A stretch of 64,000 bases of DNA, from positions 1 to 64,000 of the forward strand of contig JAFKKV010000022.1 of NCBI GenBank assembly GCA_017304475.1. The letters run 5' to 3'. The position numbers and the translations under genes are program-made. Each line of letters begins with the position of its first letter. The first letter of the stretch is position 1. The notes below the pieces were generated by a model that was not told where the DNA came from, ran no database searches, and saw only the letters and a program-made list of their open reading frames with translations. The stretch is from Hyphomicrobiales bacterium. GTDB taxonomy: Bacteria > Pseudomonadota > Alphaproteobacteria > Rhizobiales > Phreatobacteraceae. Below are positions 1 through 9,026 of the stretch, piece by piece.

Positions 1-1
1 C

Positions 2-1474
2 TTCATCGCCATCGCCGGCGCTCAGGCTGCCGATCTTCCGGGCAAGGCAGCCCCCGCTGAGTACGTGCGCATCTGCGACACCTACGGCGCGGGCTTCTTC
101 TTCATCCCCGGCACCGACACCTGCCTGCGCATCGGCGGCTTCGTGCGCGTCGACTATCAGCTGGGCACGACCCCGGGCAGCCGCACCGGCATCACCGGCG
201 CCGGCAGCGCCCCGACGACCTTCGTCGGCACGTCCTACTTCGATCAGCTCTACGCGACCTCGGCTCGTCTGACGCTGAACCTCGACGCCCGCTCGAACAC
301 CGAATACGGCCTGCTCCGTGCCTTCGGCCAGTTCTCGGCCTATCGCGGTCAGTTTGACGGCGCCTTCTCGTCGCAGGGCCTCGTGACCTCGGGTGCCGGC
401 CAGTCGCCGCGCGCTTCCGCCATCAACGTCGAGCGTGCCTTCATCCAGTTCGCCGGCTTCACCTTCGGCTTCTCGGCTTCGTTCTTCAACTTCTACCAGG
501 GCGACCTGCAGTACTCGGGCAACTTCGCCGCGACCGCTCGTTCGACCACCGTGTTGGCCTATACCGCTTCGTTCGGTCAGGGCTTCTCGGCGACGTTGTC
601 GGTTGAAGACAGCATGTATCGCCGCTACTCGAACTCGGACAACTGGACCACGACCAACAGCACGACCGGTGCTATCGGCCTGTTCCGTCCGACCTCGGGC
701 CTCGGCGGCCTGACCTACGGCGCCCAGAAGCTGCCCGACATCGTCGCCAACCTGCGCGTCGATCAGGGCTGGGGTTCGGCTCAGTTGATGGGTGCTCTGC
801 ACCAGCTGACCGACTACGGTTCGGCCTTCGCTCTCGGCACGGGCATCCCGGCTGGTTCGGCCCAGTACGGCTTCCCCACCCAGAACGCCGGCGACAAGCT
901 CGGCTGGGCTCTCGGCGGCGGCGTCCGTCTGAACCTCGACATGCTCGCCCGCGGCGACGTGCTCTGGTTGCAGGCGGTCTATGCTGACGGCGCTCTCGAC
1001 TACGCCTTCGGCACGGCCAACCAGGGTGGCGATCGCTCGACCATCTCGGGCGCTGCCAACTTCGCCGGCATCAATGCTCTGAACACGCAGCTGCGTGACG
1101 GCATTGTCGCCACTTCGACCGGTGCCGCTCCGAGCGCTGGCAACCCGGGTTCGATCCTGACCACCAAGGCTTGGTCGGTCGCCGCTGGTTTCCGTCACTT
1201 CTGGACCCCGGCTCTGCGTTCGTCGATCTTCGGTGCCTACACCAACATCGATGCTCCGGCTGCTTCGACCCTCTGGGACGTCAAGTACTGGAACGTCGGC
1301 GTGAACACGATCTGGTCGCCGGTTCGTAACCTCGACCTCGGTCTGGAAGTTGTCTATCACAACATCCAGGCTCGCACGCAGGCTGGTGGCATTCCGCAGA
1401 TCGCACCGGGACAGTCGTTCCGCGGTCAGGAAGGCGCCTGGGTTGGTACCCTCCGCGTTCAGCGCAACTTCTGA
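2..1474 (+). CDS. Porin (Porin_2 family), 5' end outside window
   Basis: Outer-membrane beta-barrel porin for passive diffusion of small hydrophilic solutes. The frame is open from base 2, and the first visible residues (FIAIAGAQAADLPGK) look like the end of a Sec signal peptide, so the true start lies upstream of the window; a GTG at 65 is internal. The N-terminus of the mature protein has the family hallmark: a short Ala/Pro linker, then YVRICDTYGAGFFFIPG and CLRIGGFVRVDY with two cysteines. Alternating Tyr/Phe-rich strands follow, and the protein ends in Phe (LRVQRNF), the usual signal for BAM-dependent assembly. At least 490 residues are visible, the usual size in Hyphomicrobiales. Its T-ending codons (gct, tcg, ggt) differ from its neighbours, as expected for a very highly expressed gene. 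A strong terminator follows directly. Confidence 0.93.
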   Translation, partial: FIAIAGAQAADLPGKAAPAEYVRICDTYGAGFFFIPGTDTCLRIGGFVRVDYQLGTTPGSRTGITGAGSAPTTFVGTSYFDQLYATSARLTLNLDARSNTEYGLLRAFGQFSAYRGQFDGAFSSQGLVTSGAGQSPRASAINVERAFIQFAGFTFGFSASFFNFYQGDLQYSGNFAATARSTTVLAYTASFGQGFSATLSVEDSMYRRYSNSDNWTTTNSTTGAIGLFRPTSGLGGLTYGAQKLPDIVANLRVDQGWGSAQLMGALHQLTDYGSAFALGTGIPAGSAQYGFPTQNAGDKLGWALGGGVRLNLDMLARGDVLWLQAVYADGALDYAFGTANQGGDRSTISGAANFAGINALNTQLRDGIVATSTGAAPSAGNPGSILTTKAWSVAAGFRHFWTPALRSSIFGAYTNIDAPAASTLWDVKYWNVGVNTIWSPVRNLDLGLEVVYHNIQARTQAGGIPQIAPGQSFRGQEGAWVGTLRVQRNF

Positions 1475-1501
1475 TCTGATCCTCAGATCCTGAGTTAAAG
1501 A

Positions 1502-1533
1502 CCCCGGCGGGCAACCGCCGGGGTTCTTTTTTG
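1502..1533 (+). terminator. Rho-independent terminator of the porin gene
   Basis: A perfect 9-bp stem (CCCCGGCGG / CCGCCGGGG) closes a GCAA tetraloop and is followed by TTCTTTTTT. It lies 28 nt after the porin stop codon. Confidence 0.93.
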
Positions 1534-1718
1534 TCACGATGCCGCCCGCATGCCGAGGCAGGTGCCGCACGCCGCAATTGCGCCGGGGCGCCATGCGACG
1601 AAACCTGTGGCCCGCGCCCGGCAGGGGTTGCGGTTCACCGTCGCCGTCGCAGACACTCGCGCCCGCAAGGCTCGCCCGGCGCGCGGCGGCGCGATGTTGG
1701 GCATTGAGGGATCGGGAC

Positions 1719-4592
1719 ATGTTTCGGCCGAAGCGTTGGGTTTGGGGTCTTCCGCCGCTGGCGCTGCTCATCGCCCTCACCATCAGCTTCGCTGAAGCAC
1801 CTGTGACCGCCGACATCGCGAAGCGCGTCGGCAGCCAATTGGCCGGTCAGGGCTTCGACTGGGCCAAGATCGAGACGATCGGCCGCGATGTCAGGCTGAC
1901 CGGTCAGGCGCCGAGCCCTGATACCCAGGCCCGGGCGGCGACGGTGGCCGGGCAGGTCGCCGGCTCCCGGCTCGTCGACAATGCCACCAGCATCATCGCT
2001 CTGCGCCAGCCTTATCTGTGGAGCGCTGAAAAGGCGGCGGGGACCATCACCTTGATGGGTGTGGTGCCGAGCGAGGCGGCGCGGAGCCAGGTCGTCGGCC
2101 GCGCGCGCCAGGTGTCGCAAGGAGGCGAGGTCGTCGACCGGCTGGAACTCGCCCGCGGCGCACCGGACGGTTTTGCCGAGGCCTGTGCGGTGCTGCTGCG
2201 CCAGCTGGCGCGGCTCGATCAAGGAAGCGCCCGCCTGTCCGACCTCAAGATGTCGCTGCAAGGCACTGCGAATACAACGGAAGTCATCACGTCGGTAGAG
2301 CAGGCCATGGTCGCCTTGCCGGCCGGCTTTTCGGCGGCCGATGTCGTGATCAGGCCACCACGCATCTCGCCTTATCTGTTCGAGGCCGCGCGCGAGGCGG
2401 CGGGCCTCAACCTCTCCGGCCTGGTCCCTAGCGAGGCCGCGCGGACGGCGCTGCTGGCCCAGGCGCGCCAGGCCATGCCTGATCTCACCCTGACCGACCG
2501 GATGACATTGGCCGAAGGGGCGCCGGCCGGCTACGAGGCGATGACCGGTTTTGCGCTCGCCCAGCTTGCGCGGTTGAGCTCCGGCCGGGTCAACCTGCGC
2601 GACGGCGTGCTGACACTGCGCGGCGCGGCACCCGATGGCGCGACCTATGCCGCGGTGACCCGCGCGGTGCGTAGCGGCCTGCCGGCGGTGCTGGCCTCGG
2701 CGACGGCGACGATCACCGCGCCGGTCATCGCGCCTTACCGCTTTTCGGTCGTTCGCCAGGGCGACACGATTGCCATCGGCGGTTTCGTGCCGGATGAAAA
2801 TGCCCGTGCCGACGTGCTCGCAGCCGTCAGGGCGGCGGCGCCGACACTGACGATCGCCGACCGTTCGGAGATCGGGCTCGGCGCGCCGGCCGCTTTCCAG
2901 CCCATGGCGGCCTATGTCGCGGGGCAGGCGGCGCGGCTCGATCCGGCATCCGCACTGCTTTCCGGCACCGCGCTGACCCTGCAGGGACGCGCCGGCAATT
3001 TCGCGGTGCTCGATGCGGTCACCACGGCGCTCAAGCAGCCGCCGGCCGGCCTGACGGTCGCGCGCCTCGACGTCTCGCCGCCCACCGTTCGGCCGTTCAC
3101 CTGGTCCGCCGTGTTCGACGGCACCGATGTCGTGCTGGAAGGCCATGTCCCCTCGCAGAGCGTCAAAGACCAGGTGCTGGCGCGCGCACGGGCCGTCGCC
3201 GCCAATGCCAAGGTCGTCGATCGCATGCGGATCGCCGAGGGCGGGCCTGCCGATTTCGCCGCCGCGGCCTTGTTCGGGCTTGGCCAGCTGCAGCGGCTGA
3301 AGACCGGATCGGTGTCGCTTTCCGACGGCAATTTCGCGATTGCCGGAACGGGCAGGGACACGGTCGGTCCCGGCGATATCGCCAGCGCCGCCGCGGGTCC
3401 TCAGGGGCTGCCGCCGATGGCCCGGATCATTCGGAATGAGGTCGTGCCGACCGTCCTGGTCGCGCGGCCGTTCTCCCTGTCGGTCGTGCGAACCGCCCAG
3501 GGGGTGGTCGTCGACGGCTTTGCGGCGTCGGAAGCCGACAAGGCCGCGCTGATCGATGCCGCCCGGACGACGCTACCCGGCGTCGCGGTGACCGACAAGC
3601 TCAAGGTCGCGCAGGGCCAGCCGACCGACATGGACTGGGTCGCGGCCGGCCGTTTCGCACTGATGCAGATCGCGCGCCTGAGACAGGGCAGCGCTCGCTA
3701 TCAGGACCAGGCCTTCACCATCGAAGGCGACGCGATCGACCGGCCAGGCTATGTCGCGGCCAATCAGGCGGTGCGCGTAGAGCCCTTTCCGAATGGCGGC
3801 CGGCTGGCCGGCGCCGATATCCGGCCGCCGCTCGTCTCGCCCTATCCCTGGTTCGTGCAGAAGACCGAGAGCGGTGTCTTGCTGCAGGGTTTCGTGCCGT
3901 CCATCGCGCTGCGCCAGAGCAATCGCGAGGCGGCCGAGCGGATTTTCGCGCCGCTTCCGGTGCGCGACAGCCAGGAACTCGCCGTCGGCGCGCCCACGGG
4001 GTTCGACGCGGTCGCGCTCTTCGCCATGGCGCAGGTGGCGCGTCTCGCCGAGGGCCGGGCCGCCATTCTCGACCGGACCTTGCAGGTCACCGGCCGCGCG
4101 CCTTCCGAGGCCGTGGCCAACGACATTCGCGGCCTGTTGACCCCGGCCGGCCCGGAAGGCTTCGTCGCGCGCCACGCGCTGACCACGCAGGCCGCGCCGG
4201 CGCCGGCGGCTGCTCCTGTGGCACCGGCCGCGCCCTGCGCTACCGAGATAAGCCAGATCCTGGCCTCGACGACCATTGCCTTCCGGCCCGACAGCGACGT
4301 CATCCGGCCCGAAGGTCTCGTGGTGCTGAACCGCGTCGCACGCGTCCTGCAGCAATGCCCCGCCATCGCCTTCACCGTCGAGGGGCATACGGATGACAGC
4401 GGCTCGGCCGGCCGCAATCAGGATCTGTCGCAGGCGCGGGCGCTGTCCGTGGTCAAATATCTGATCCGGCGCGGGACCGCCGCCGCGCGGCTGACCGCGC
4501 AGGGCTTCGGCCAGAGCCGCCCGCTGGTGCCCAACGATACGGCGGCGAACAAGATGAAGAACCGCCGCATCGACCTTGTCGTGAGGCCGTGA
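1719..4592 (+). CDS. OmpA-family protein with six tandem BON-like repeats
   Basis: A 957-residue envelope protein. Residues 8-24 are hydrophobic and followed by SFAEA, a signal peptide or membrane anchor. A first half-repeat is followed by six ~120-residue repeats starting near residues 98, 218, 339 and onward. Each opens with a P[YF]xW/F motif, then LxGxVPSExAR, a DR..lA.GAP signature and a QLARL..G segment, a pattern typical of paired BON domains. An Ala/Pro linker leads to a C-terminal OmpA peptidoglycan-binding domain (about 845-957) with GHTDDSGS, LSQARA and NRRIDLVV. ATG 1719 is chosen because it directly precedes the hydrophobic segment and has a GAGGG-like RBS; a longer frame from 1539 would run through the region beside the porin terminator. 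The next gene starts 10 nt downstream. The exact role is unknown; scaffolding between outer membrane and cell wall is inferred. Confidence 0.85.
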   Translation: MFRPKRWVWGLPPLALLIALTISFAEAPVTADIAKRVGSQLAGQGFDWAKIETIGRDVRLTGQAPSPDTQARAATVAGQVAGSRLVDNATSIIALRQPYLWSAEKAAGTITLMGVVPSEAARSQVVGRARQVSQGGEVVDRLELARGAPDGFAEACAVLLRQLARLDQGSARLSDLKMSLQGTANTTEVITSVEQAMVALPAGFSAADVVIRPPRISPYLFEAAREAAGLNLSGLVPSEAARTALLAQARQAMPDLTLTDRMTLAEGAPAGYEAMTGFALAQLARLSSGRVNLRDGVLTLRGAAPDGATYAAVTRAVRSGLPAVLASATATITAPVIAPYRFSVVRQGDTIAIGGFVPDENARADVLAAVRAAAPTLTIADRSEIGLGAPAAFQPMAAYVAGQAARLDPASALLSGTALTLQGRAGNFAVLDAVTTALKQPPAGLTVARLDVSPPTVRPFTWSAVFDGTDVVLEGHVPSQSVKDQVLARARAVAANAKVVDRMRIAEGGPADFAAAALFGLGQLQRLKTGSVSLSDGNFAIAGTGRDTVGPGDIASAAAGPQGLPPMARIIRNEVVPTVLVARPFSLSVVRTAQGVVVDGFAASEADKAALIDAARTTLPGVAVTDKLKVAQGQPTDMDWVAAGRFALMQIARLRQGSARYQDQAFTIEGDAIDRPGYVAANQAVRVEPFPNGGRLAGADIRPPLVSPYPWFVQKTESGVLLQGFVPSIALRQSNREAAERIFAPLPVRDSQELAVGAPTGFDAVALFAMAQVARLAEGRAAILDRTLQVTGRAPSEAVANDIRGLLTPAGPEGFVARHALTTQAAPAPAAAPVAPAAPCATEISQILASTTIAFRPDSDVIRPEGLVVLNRVARVLQQCPAIAFTVEGHTDDSGSAGRNQDLSQARALSVVKYLIRRGTAAARLTAQGFGQSRPLVPNDTAANKMKNRRIDLVVRP

Positions 4593-4602
4593 GGAAAGAT
4601 CC

Positions 4603-5229
4603 ATGGCTTATCTGGTGAGTTCGCTCTGGCCCTGGGTCGCCGCCGCGATCGTCCTCGGCGTCCTGGTCGGGGCGGTGACCGGCCGGCCGCCGGCCGCCGG
4701 CGAGGCGCGCAAGACCGGGCTCGCGGCCAGCCTGCTGGTCTGGGCGCTCGCCGCGGTATTGGTCGTCGGCATTGCCGCGGCCGTGTCGCACTGGCTGCGC
4801 GGCCGTCACGGTCTCTGGCTGGACATCGCGCTGGTGCTGACGATTGCCTACCTTGCCGGCTGCGGCGCCGGCTCGCTGCTGCGCCGGCTCGCGGGCGGGT
4901 CGGGCGGCCAGGTCGAACAGCCGGCGCCGGCGGCCGTCATGCCGGTCGTGCCGGCGGAGGTGCCGGTGCCGGCTGCACCGGCCATACCCGCCGAGATTGC
5001 CGCGCCGGCAACCGCCGGATCCGAGCCGTTGCCGGCCGAGCCGCCGTTGGTCGTTGCCGAGCCGGCCAAACCCGCCAGGACTCGGCCCCAGAAGCCGCGG
5101 GACCCAAAGCCAAAGCCTGGTTTGGCCGCACTGCCGGAACCAGTGTCGCGATCAAGACGCGCGGCAGATGCCGGGTCCGCGCCCGCGCCGGCCAAACCCC
5201 GCAAGCCGCGTGGCAAGCCGAAGGCGTGA
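4603..5229 (+). CDS. Membrane protein with Ala/Pro/Lys-rich tail
   Basis: 208 residues. The first ~95 hold three hydrophobic segments (roughly residues 5-24, 40-62 and 72-90). The rest is a low-complexity tail rich in Pro, Ala and Glu that turns strongly basic (KPRKPRGKPKA) at the end. A good RBS (GAGGAAAG) precedes ATG 4603, and only 10 nt separate it from the OmpA/BON gene, so the two are probably co-transcribed. The long tail could cross the periplasm or bind an acidic partner, and a link to the BON/OmpA protein is inferred from adjacency alone. I recognise no named family. The low-complexity tail partly reflects the high GC content, but the frame has a sensible start and membrane topology. 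Confidence 0.7.
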   Translation: MAYLVSSLWPWVAAAIVLGVLVGAVTGRPPAAGEARKTGLAASLLVWALAAVLVVGIAAAVSHWLRGRHGLWLDIALVLTIAYLAGCGAGSLLRRLAGGSGGQVEQPAPAAVMPVVPAEVPVPAAPAIPAEIAAPATAGSEPLPAEPPLVVAEPAKPARTRPQKPRDPKPKPGLAALPEPVSRSRRAADAGSAPAPAKPRKPRGKPKA

Positions 5230-5394
5230 GAAGCCACGATTGCGCGGGGGCGGGGGGCTTCATGGGCCCGAACGAGCCGTCGCGCGACGGTTTCGTGTCG
5301 GTTCCGTTTGAAGCGGACGCGCGCTTCCGCTAAACGGACGCACGATCTTCTGTCGCGCGCGTCCGCGCCGCCGTTCCGTTTGCCGAGGCCTTCC

Positions 5395-7170
5395 ATGCAT
5401 CGCTACCGCTCTCACACCTGCGGCCAATTGCGCTCCACCGATGTCGGCGAGACGGTTCGCCTGTCGGGCTGGTGTCATCGCATCCGCGACCACGGGGGCA
5501 TCCTGTTCGTCGACCTGCGTGACCATTACGGCATCACCCAGTGCCTGGCCGATCCGGACAGCCCGGCCTTCAAGGCGCTGGAACAGTGCCGCGCCGAATG
5601 GGTCATCCGCATCGACGGCAAGGTGAAGGGGCGCGACGAGAGCCTGAAGAACGCCAAGATCCCGACCGGTGAGGTCGAGGTGTTCATCACGGAGATCGAG
5701 GTGCTGGGGCCGGCGGCCGAGCTGCCGCTGCAGGTGTTCGGCGACCAGGACTATCCGGAAGAGACCCGGCTGAAATACCGCTTCCTCGATCTGCGCCGCG
5801 AGAAGCTGCACAAGAACATCATGACGCGCGGCCAGGTGGTCGATTCGATCCGCCGGCGCATGAAGGACGGCGGCTTCTTCGAGTTCCAGACGCCGATCCT
5901 GACCGCCTCGTCGCCTGAGGGCGCGCGCGACTTCCTGGTGCCGAGCCGCATCCATCCCGGCAAGTTCTATGCGCTGCCGCAGGCGCCGCAGCAGTACAAG
6001 CAGCTCCTGATGATGTCGGGCTTCGACCGCTATTTCCAGATCGCGCCTTGTTTCCGCGACGAGGATCCGCGCGCCGACCGGCTGCCGGGCGAGTTCTACC
6101 AGCTCGATCTCGAAATGAGCTTCGTCACCCAGGACGACGTCTTCGCCGCCGTCGAGCCGGTGATCCGGGGTGTGTTCGAGGATTTCGCCGAGGGCAAGCC
6201 GGTTACCCAGGCCTTCCCGCGCATCCCTTACGCGGAATCGATGCGCAAATACGGTTCCGACAAGCCCGACCTGCGCAACCCCCTGGTCATGCAGGATGTG
6301 TCGGAGCATTTCCGTGGCTCCGGCTTCAAGGTCTTCGCGCGCATGCTCGAGGACGCCAAGAACGAAGTCTGGGCTATTCCGGCGCCGGGCGGCGGTTCGC
6401 GCGCCTTCTGCGACCGGATGAACTCCTGGGCGCAGAGCGAGGGCCAGCCGGGCCTGGGTTATGTCATGTGGCGCGAAGGCGGCGAGGGGGCAGGTCCCAT
6501 CGCCAACAATATCGGGCCTGAGCGGACCGCCGCGATCCGTGACGCGCTGGCGCTGAAAGAGGGCGACGCCGCCTTCTTCGTCGCCGGCGATCCCGCGAAA
6601 TTTGTCAAGTTCTCGGGCCTTGCGCGCACCAAGGTCGGCGAGGAGTTGAACCTCGTCGACAAGGACCGGTTCGAGCTCGCCTGGATCGTCGACTTCCCGA
6701 TGTATGAGTGGAACGAGGAAGAGAAGAAGGTCGACTTCTCGCACAATCCCTTCTCCATGCCGCAGGGCGGCCTGGACGCGCTCGAGGGCCAGGATCCGCT
6801 GACCATCAAGGCGTTCCAGTACGACATCACCTGCAACGGCTACGAGATCGCCTCGGGCGGTATCCGCAACCATCGCCCCAAGGCCATGGTGAAGGCCTTC
6901 GAAATCGCCGGCTATGGCGAGGAGACGGTGATCGAGCGCTTCGGCGGCATGTATCGCGCCTTCCAATATGGCGCGCCGCCCCATGGCGGCATGGCAGCCG
7001 GCGTCGATCGTATCGTCATGCTGATCTGCGGCGTGACCAATCTGCGCGAGATCTCGCTGTTCCCGATGAACCAGCGCGCCGAGGACCTGCTGATGGGCGC
7101 ACCCTCCGAGGTGACGCCCCGGCAGCTGCGCGAACTGTCGATCCGGCTCGCCATCGATCCGAAGGCCTGA
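5395..7170 (+). CDS. aspS: Aspartyl-tRNA synthetase (AspRS / Asp-Asn type)
   Basis: Class II aminoacyl-tRNA synthetase that charges tRNA-Asp, and possibly tRNA-Asn in organisms lacking AsnRS. 591 residues, the bacterial length. In order: an N-terminal OB-fold anticodon-binding domain (residues 1-105, GWCHRIRDHGGILFVDLRD), the class II core with motif 2 (FRDEDPRADR), the bacterial GAD insertion (about 300-420, including the conserved IGPERTAAIRDAL stretch), and motif 3 (GGMAAGVDRIVM). ATG 5395 matches the usual MHRYRSHTCG start; a frame open from 5308 would add 29 unlikely residues. The hydrolase gene follows after 4 nt and is probably co-transcribed. Confidence 0.97.
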   Translation: MHRYRSHTCGQLRSTDVGETVRLSGWCHRIRDHGGILFVDLRDHYGITQCLADPDSPAFKALEQCRAEWVIRIDGKVKGRDESLKNAKIPTGEVEVFITEIEVLGPAAELPLQVFGDQDYPEETRLKYRFLDLRREKLHKNIMTRGQVVDSIRRRMKDGGFFEFQTPILTASSPEGARDFLVPSRIHPGKFYALPQAPQQYKQLLMMSGFDRYFQIAPCFRDEDPRADRLPGEFYQLDLEMSFVTQDDVFAAVEPVIRGVFEDFAEGKPVTQAFPRIPYAESMRKYGSDKPDLRNPLVMQDVSEHFRGSGFKVFARMLEDAKNEVWAIPAPGGGSRAFCDRMNSWAQSEGQPGLGYVMWREGGEGAGPIANNIGPERTAAIRDALALKEGDAAFFVAGDPAKFVKFSGLARTKVGEELNLVDKDRFELAWIVDFPMYEWNEEEKKVDFSHNPFSMPQGGLDALEGQDPLTIKAFQYDITCNGYEIASGGIRNHRPKAMVKAFEIAGYGEETVIERFGGMYRAFQYGAPPHGGMAAGVDRIVMLICGVTNLREISLFPMNQRAEDLLMGAPSEVTPRQLRELSIRLAIDPKA

Positions 7171-7174
7171 CGCC

Positions 7175-8047
7175 ATGGGCGAGGCGGGTTATGAGAGCCG
7201 GTTCGTCGGCGCAACCGATGGCCTGAACCTGCATGTGCGGGTCTATGGTGCGCCGAAGACGGGCCATCTGCCGCTGATCTGCCTCGCCGGACTGTCGCGT
7301 AACGCGGCCGATTTCGACGTGCTCGCCAGCCGGCTGTCGGCGACACGTCAGGTGATCGCGCCCGATTATCGCGGCCGCGGCCGATCCGACTGGGATCCGA
7401 ACTGGCAGAATTACGCGCTGCCGGTCGAGTTGAATGACGTGCTCGCCGTCACCACGGTGCTCGGCATCGACAAGGCGATCTTCCTGGGCACCTCGCGCGG
7501 CGGCCTTCTGACCATGATGATGTCGGCGGCGCGGCCTGGGCTGATCGCCGGCGCCATCCTCAACGATATCGGTCCGGTCATCGACGGCACCGGCCTTGCC
7601 CGGATCAAGAGCTATCTCGGCAAGCTGCCCGAGCCGCGCGATCTCGACCAGGCGGTCGCGCTGCTGAAGAGCATCGGCAGCGCCAAGTTCCCGGCGCTCG
7701 ACGATGCCGACTGGTACCGGCAGGCCGAGGGCATGTGGGTGACCAAGGACGGTCGGCTCACGCCGGCTTTCGACCCGGCTTTGACCAAGCCGATGGAGTC
7801 GCTGAATTTCGACGCGGCTCTGCCGACCCTCTGGCCGCAATTCGACGGCCTCGCTCCGGTGCCGACCATGGTGATCCGCGGCGAACATTCCGACATCCTG
7901 TCGGCGGAAACGGTGACCGCCATGGTGGCGCGGCGGCCGGATCTGGAGGTTCTCGACGTCGTGGGCCAAGGCCATGCGCCGCTTTTGACCGATGCGGCGT
8001 CGATCGATCGCATTGCCGACTTCGCGGCGCGCTGCGACGCGGTCTGA
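7175..8047 (+). CDS. Alpha/beta hydrolase
   Basis: 290-residue alpha/beta-hydrolase-fold enzyme. The nucleophile elbow is GTSRGG (Ser in a G-x-S-x-G motif), preceded by the usual DYRGRGRSDW strand-turn, and the catalytic His lies in VGQGHAPLL near the C-terminus. The acidic residue is probably in the GEHSDILS segment. There is no signal peptide, so it is cytoplasmic. It begins 4 nt after aspS and probably shares its transcript. Substrate is unknown; esterase or lactonase activity is the family default. Confidence 0.88.
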   Translation: MGEAGYESRFVGATDGLNLHVRVYGAPKTGHLPLICLAGLSRNAADFDVLASRLSATRQVIAPDYRGRGRSDWDPNWQNYALPVELNDVLAVTTVLGIDKAIFLGTSRGGLLTMMMSAARPGLIAGAILNDIGPVIDGTGLARIKSYLGKLPEPRDLDQAVALLKSIGSAKFPALDDADWYRQAEGMWVTKDGRLTPAFDPALTKPMESLNFDAALPTLWPQFDGLAPVPTMVIRGEHSDILSAETVTAMVARRPDLEVLDVVGQGHAPLLTDAASIDRIADFAARCDAV

Positions 8048-8140
8048 CGCCTGTCTGGACCGGTGTGGGCGAGGGCACCCGTGACGAGGTGATCCCGCAC
8101 CTTGCGCGCAGGGCGAAACGGGTTGCCGGCACATACTCGA

Positions 8141-8298
8141 CGTCACCCCCGGCCGAGGCGAAGCCGAGGGGAAGGGGGTCCAGGAGCCAACCGGCCGCGC
8201 GATCAGACCATGTCGTCAACGGGATCTCGCGGCGTTGAGGTCGCGTGCTGCAACTCCTGGACCCCCTTCCCCTCGCTACGCTCGGCCGGGGGTGACGT
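8141..8298. repeat. Family A paired inverted element, copy A1
   Basis: Left arm 8141-8186, right arm about 8254-8298, inverted copies of about 45 nt around a unique spacer. Each arm can fold by itself (ACCCCC...GGGGGT at its base, GGC-GAA-GCC tip in the left arm). It fills most of the 366-bp gap between the hydrolase and the next gene, which read in the same direction. Confidence 0.9.
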
Positions 8299-8413
8299 AG
8301 CGTGCATGTCGATCGCGCAGGCGAAAAGGCCCGATCGGCATTTCGGCCGCCTTGGCAAGCCGTCGTGGCGGCCTTAGTGTCCCTGTCCCCAGGGCTGGAT
8401 CGATATCGCGACC

Positions 8414-8944
8414 GTGAGCATTCCCAATCTCCTTACCATCCTGCGGATTTTGCTTGTCCCGGTTGTGGTTTGGGCCATTTCCCAAGGCCAGATGGGGGTT
8501 GCGCTCGGCATCTTCGTGTTTGCCGGCGTGACCGATGCGGTCGACGGCTATATCGCCAAGCGCTTCAACCAGCAGACTGAACTCGGCGCCTATCTCGATC
8601 CGGTGGCCGACAAGACGCTGATCGTTTCGATCTATGTCTCGCTCGCCATTTTCGGCTTCATCCCGCCATGGGTGGTGATCTTGGTGGTGTCGCGCGATTT
8701 CATGATCGTCGGCGGCGTGCTGCTGTCGACCCTGCTCGACAAGCCCCTGGCGATCCAGCCCTTGTTCGTCTCGAAGGCGAATACCGTCGCACAGATCGTT
8801 TTTGCCGCGCTGGTGCTGGCGGCGCAGGGGCTCGGCCTCAATCTCGGCGTGGCGATCGCCCTGGTGATGTGGACGGTCGCGGTGCTGACGCTTGCTTCCG
8901 CCGGCGCCTATCTGGTCGCCTGGGTGCGGCACATGTCGACGTGA
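8414..8944 (+). CDS. CDP-alcohol phosphatidyltransferase family protein
   Basis: Integral membrane enzyme of phospholipid synthesis that transfers a phosphatidyl group from CDP-diacylglycerol to an alcohol. 176 residues with several membrane segments. The complete catalytic motif is present: D41, D44, G45, A48, then G58, D62 and D66 (D-x2-D-G-x2-A-[RK]-x8-G-x3-D-x3-D), with Lys instead of Arg at position 49. The start is GTG 8414 (SIPNLLTILRI), the canonical N-terminus. The size and NLLTxLR start resemble PgsA, but a genome usually has another pgsA near uvrC, so the acceptor alcohol cannot be assigned. It opens the run leading to hdaA and ppk1. Confidence 0.9.
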   Translation: MSIPNLLTILRILLVPVVVWAISQGQMGVALGIFVFAGVTDAVDGYIAKRFNQQTELGAYLDPVADKTLIVSIYVSLAIFGFIPPWVVILVVSRDFMIVGGVLLSTLLDKPLAIQPLFVSKANTVAQIVFAALVLAAQGLGLNLGVAIALVMWTVAVLTLASAGAYLVAWVRHMST

Positions 8945-9026
8945 CGATCGGTCTCCGCGCAGCCCCCTTGAAAGGACCGCGCGGTCTTGCGACCTTGGCG
9001 ATACGATCGGCCGCGATCCGCGAGGG

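Noticed and set aside
1539..1718. Longer start for the OmpA/BON gene
   Set aside because: It begins beside the porin terminator and adds 60 Arg/Ala-rich residues before the signal peptide.
5260..7176. Very long minus-strand frame opposite aspS (638 codons), and similar ones opposite ppk1, ppx, pccA, mccA and the OmpA/BON gene
   Set aside because: High-GC genomes leave open antisense frames. These lack RBS, signature motifs and sensible amino-acid composition (Arg/His/Asp-rich), while the plus-strand genes are clear families.
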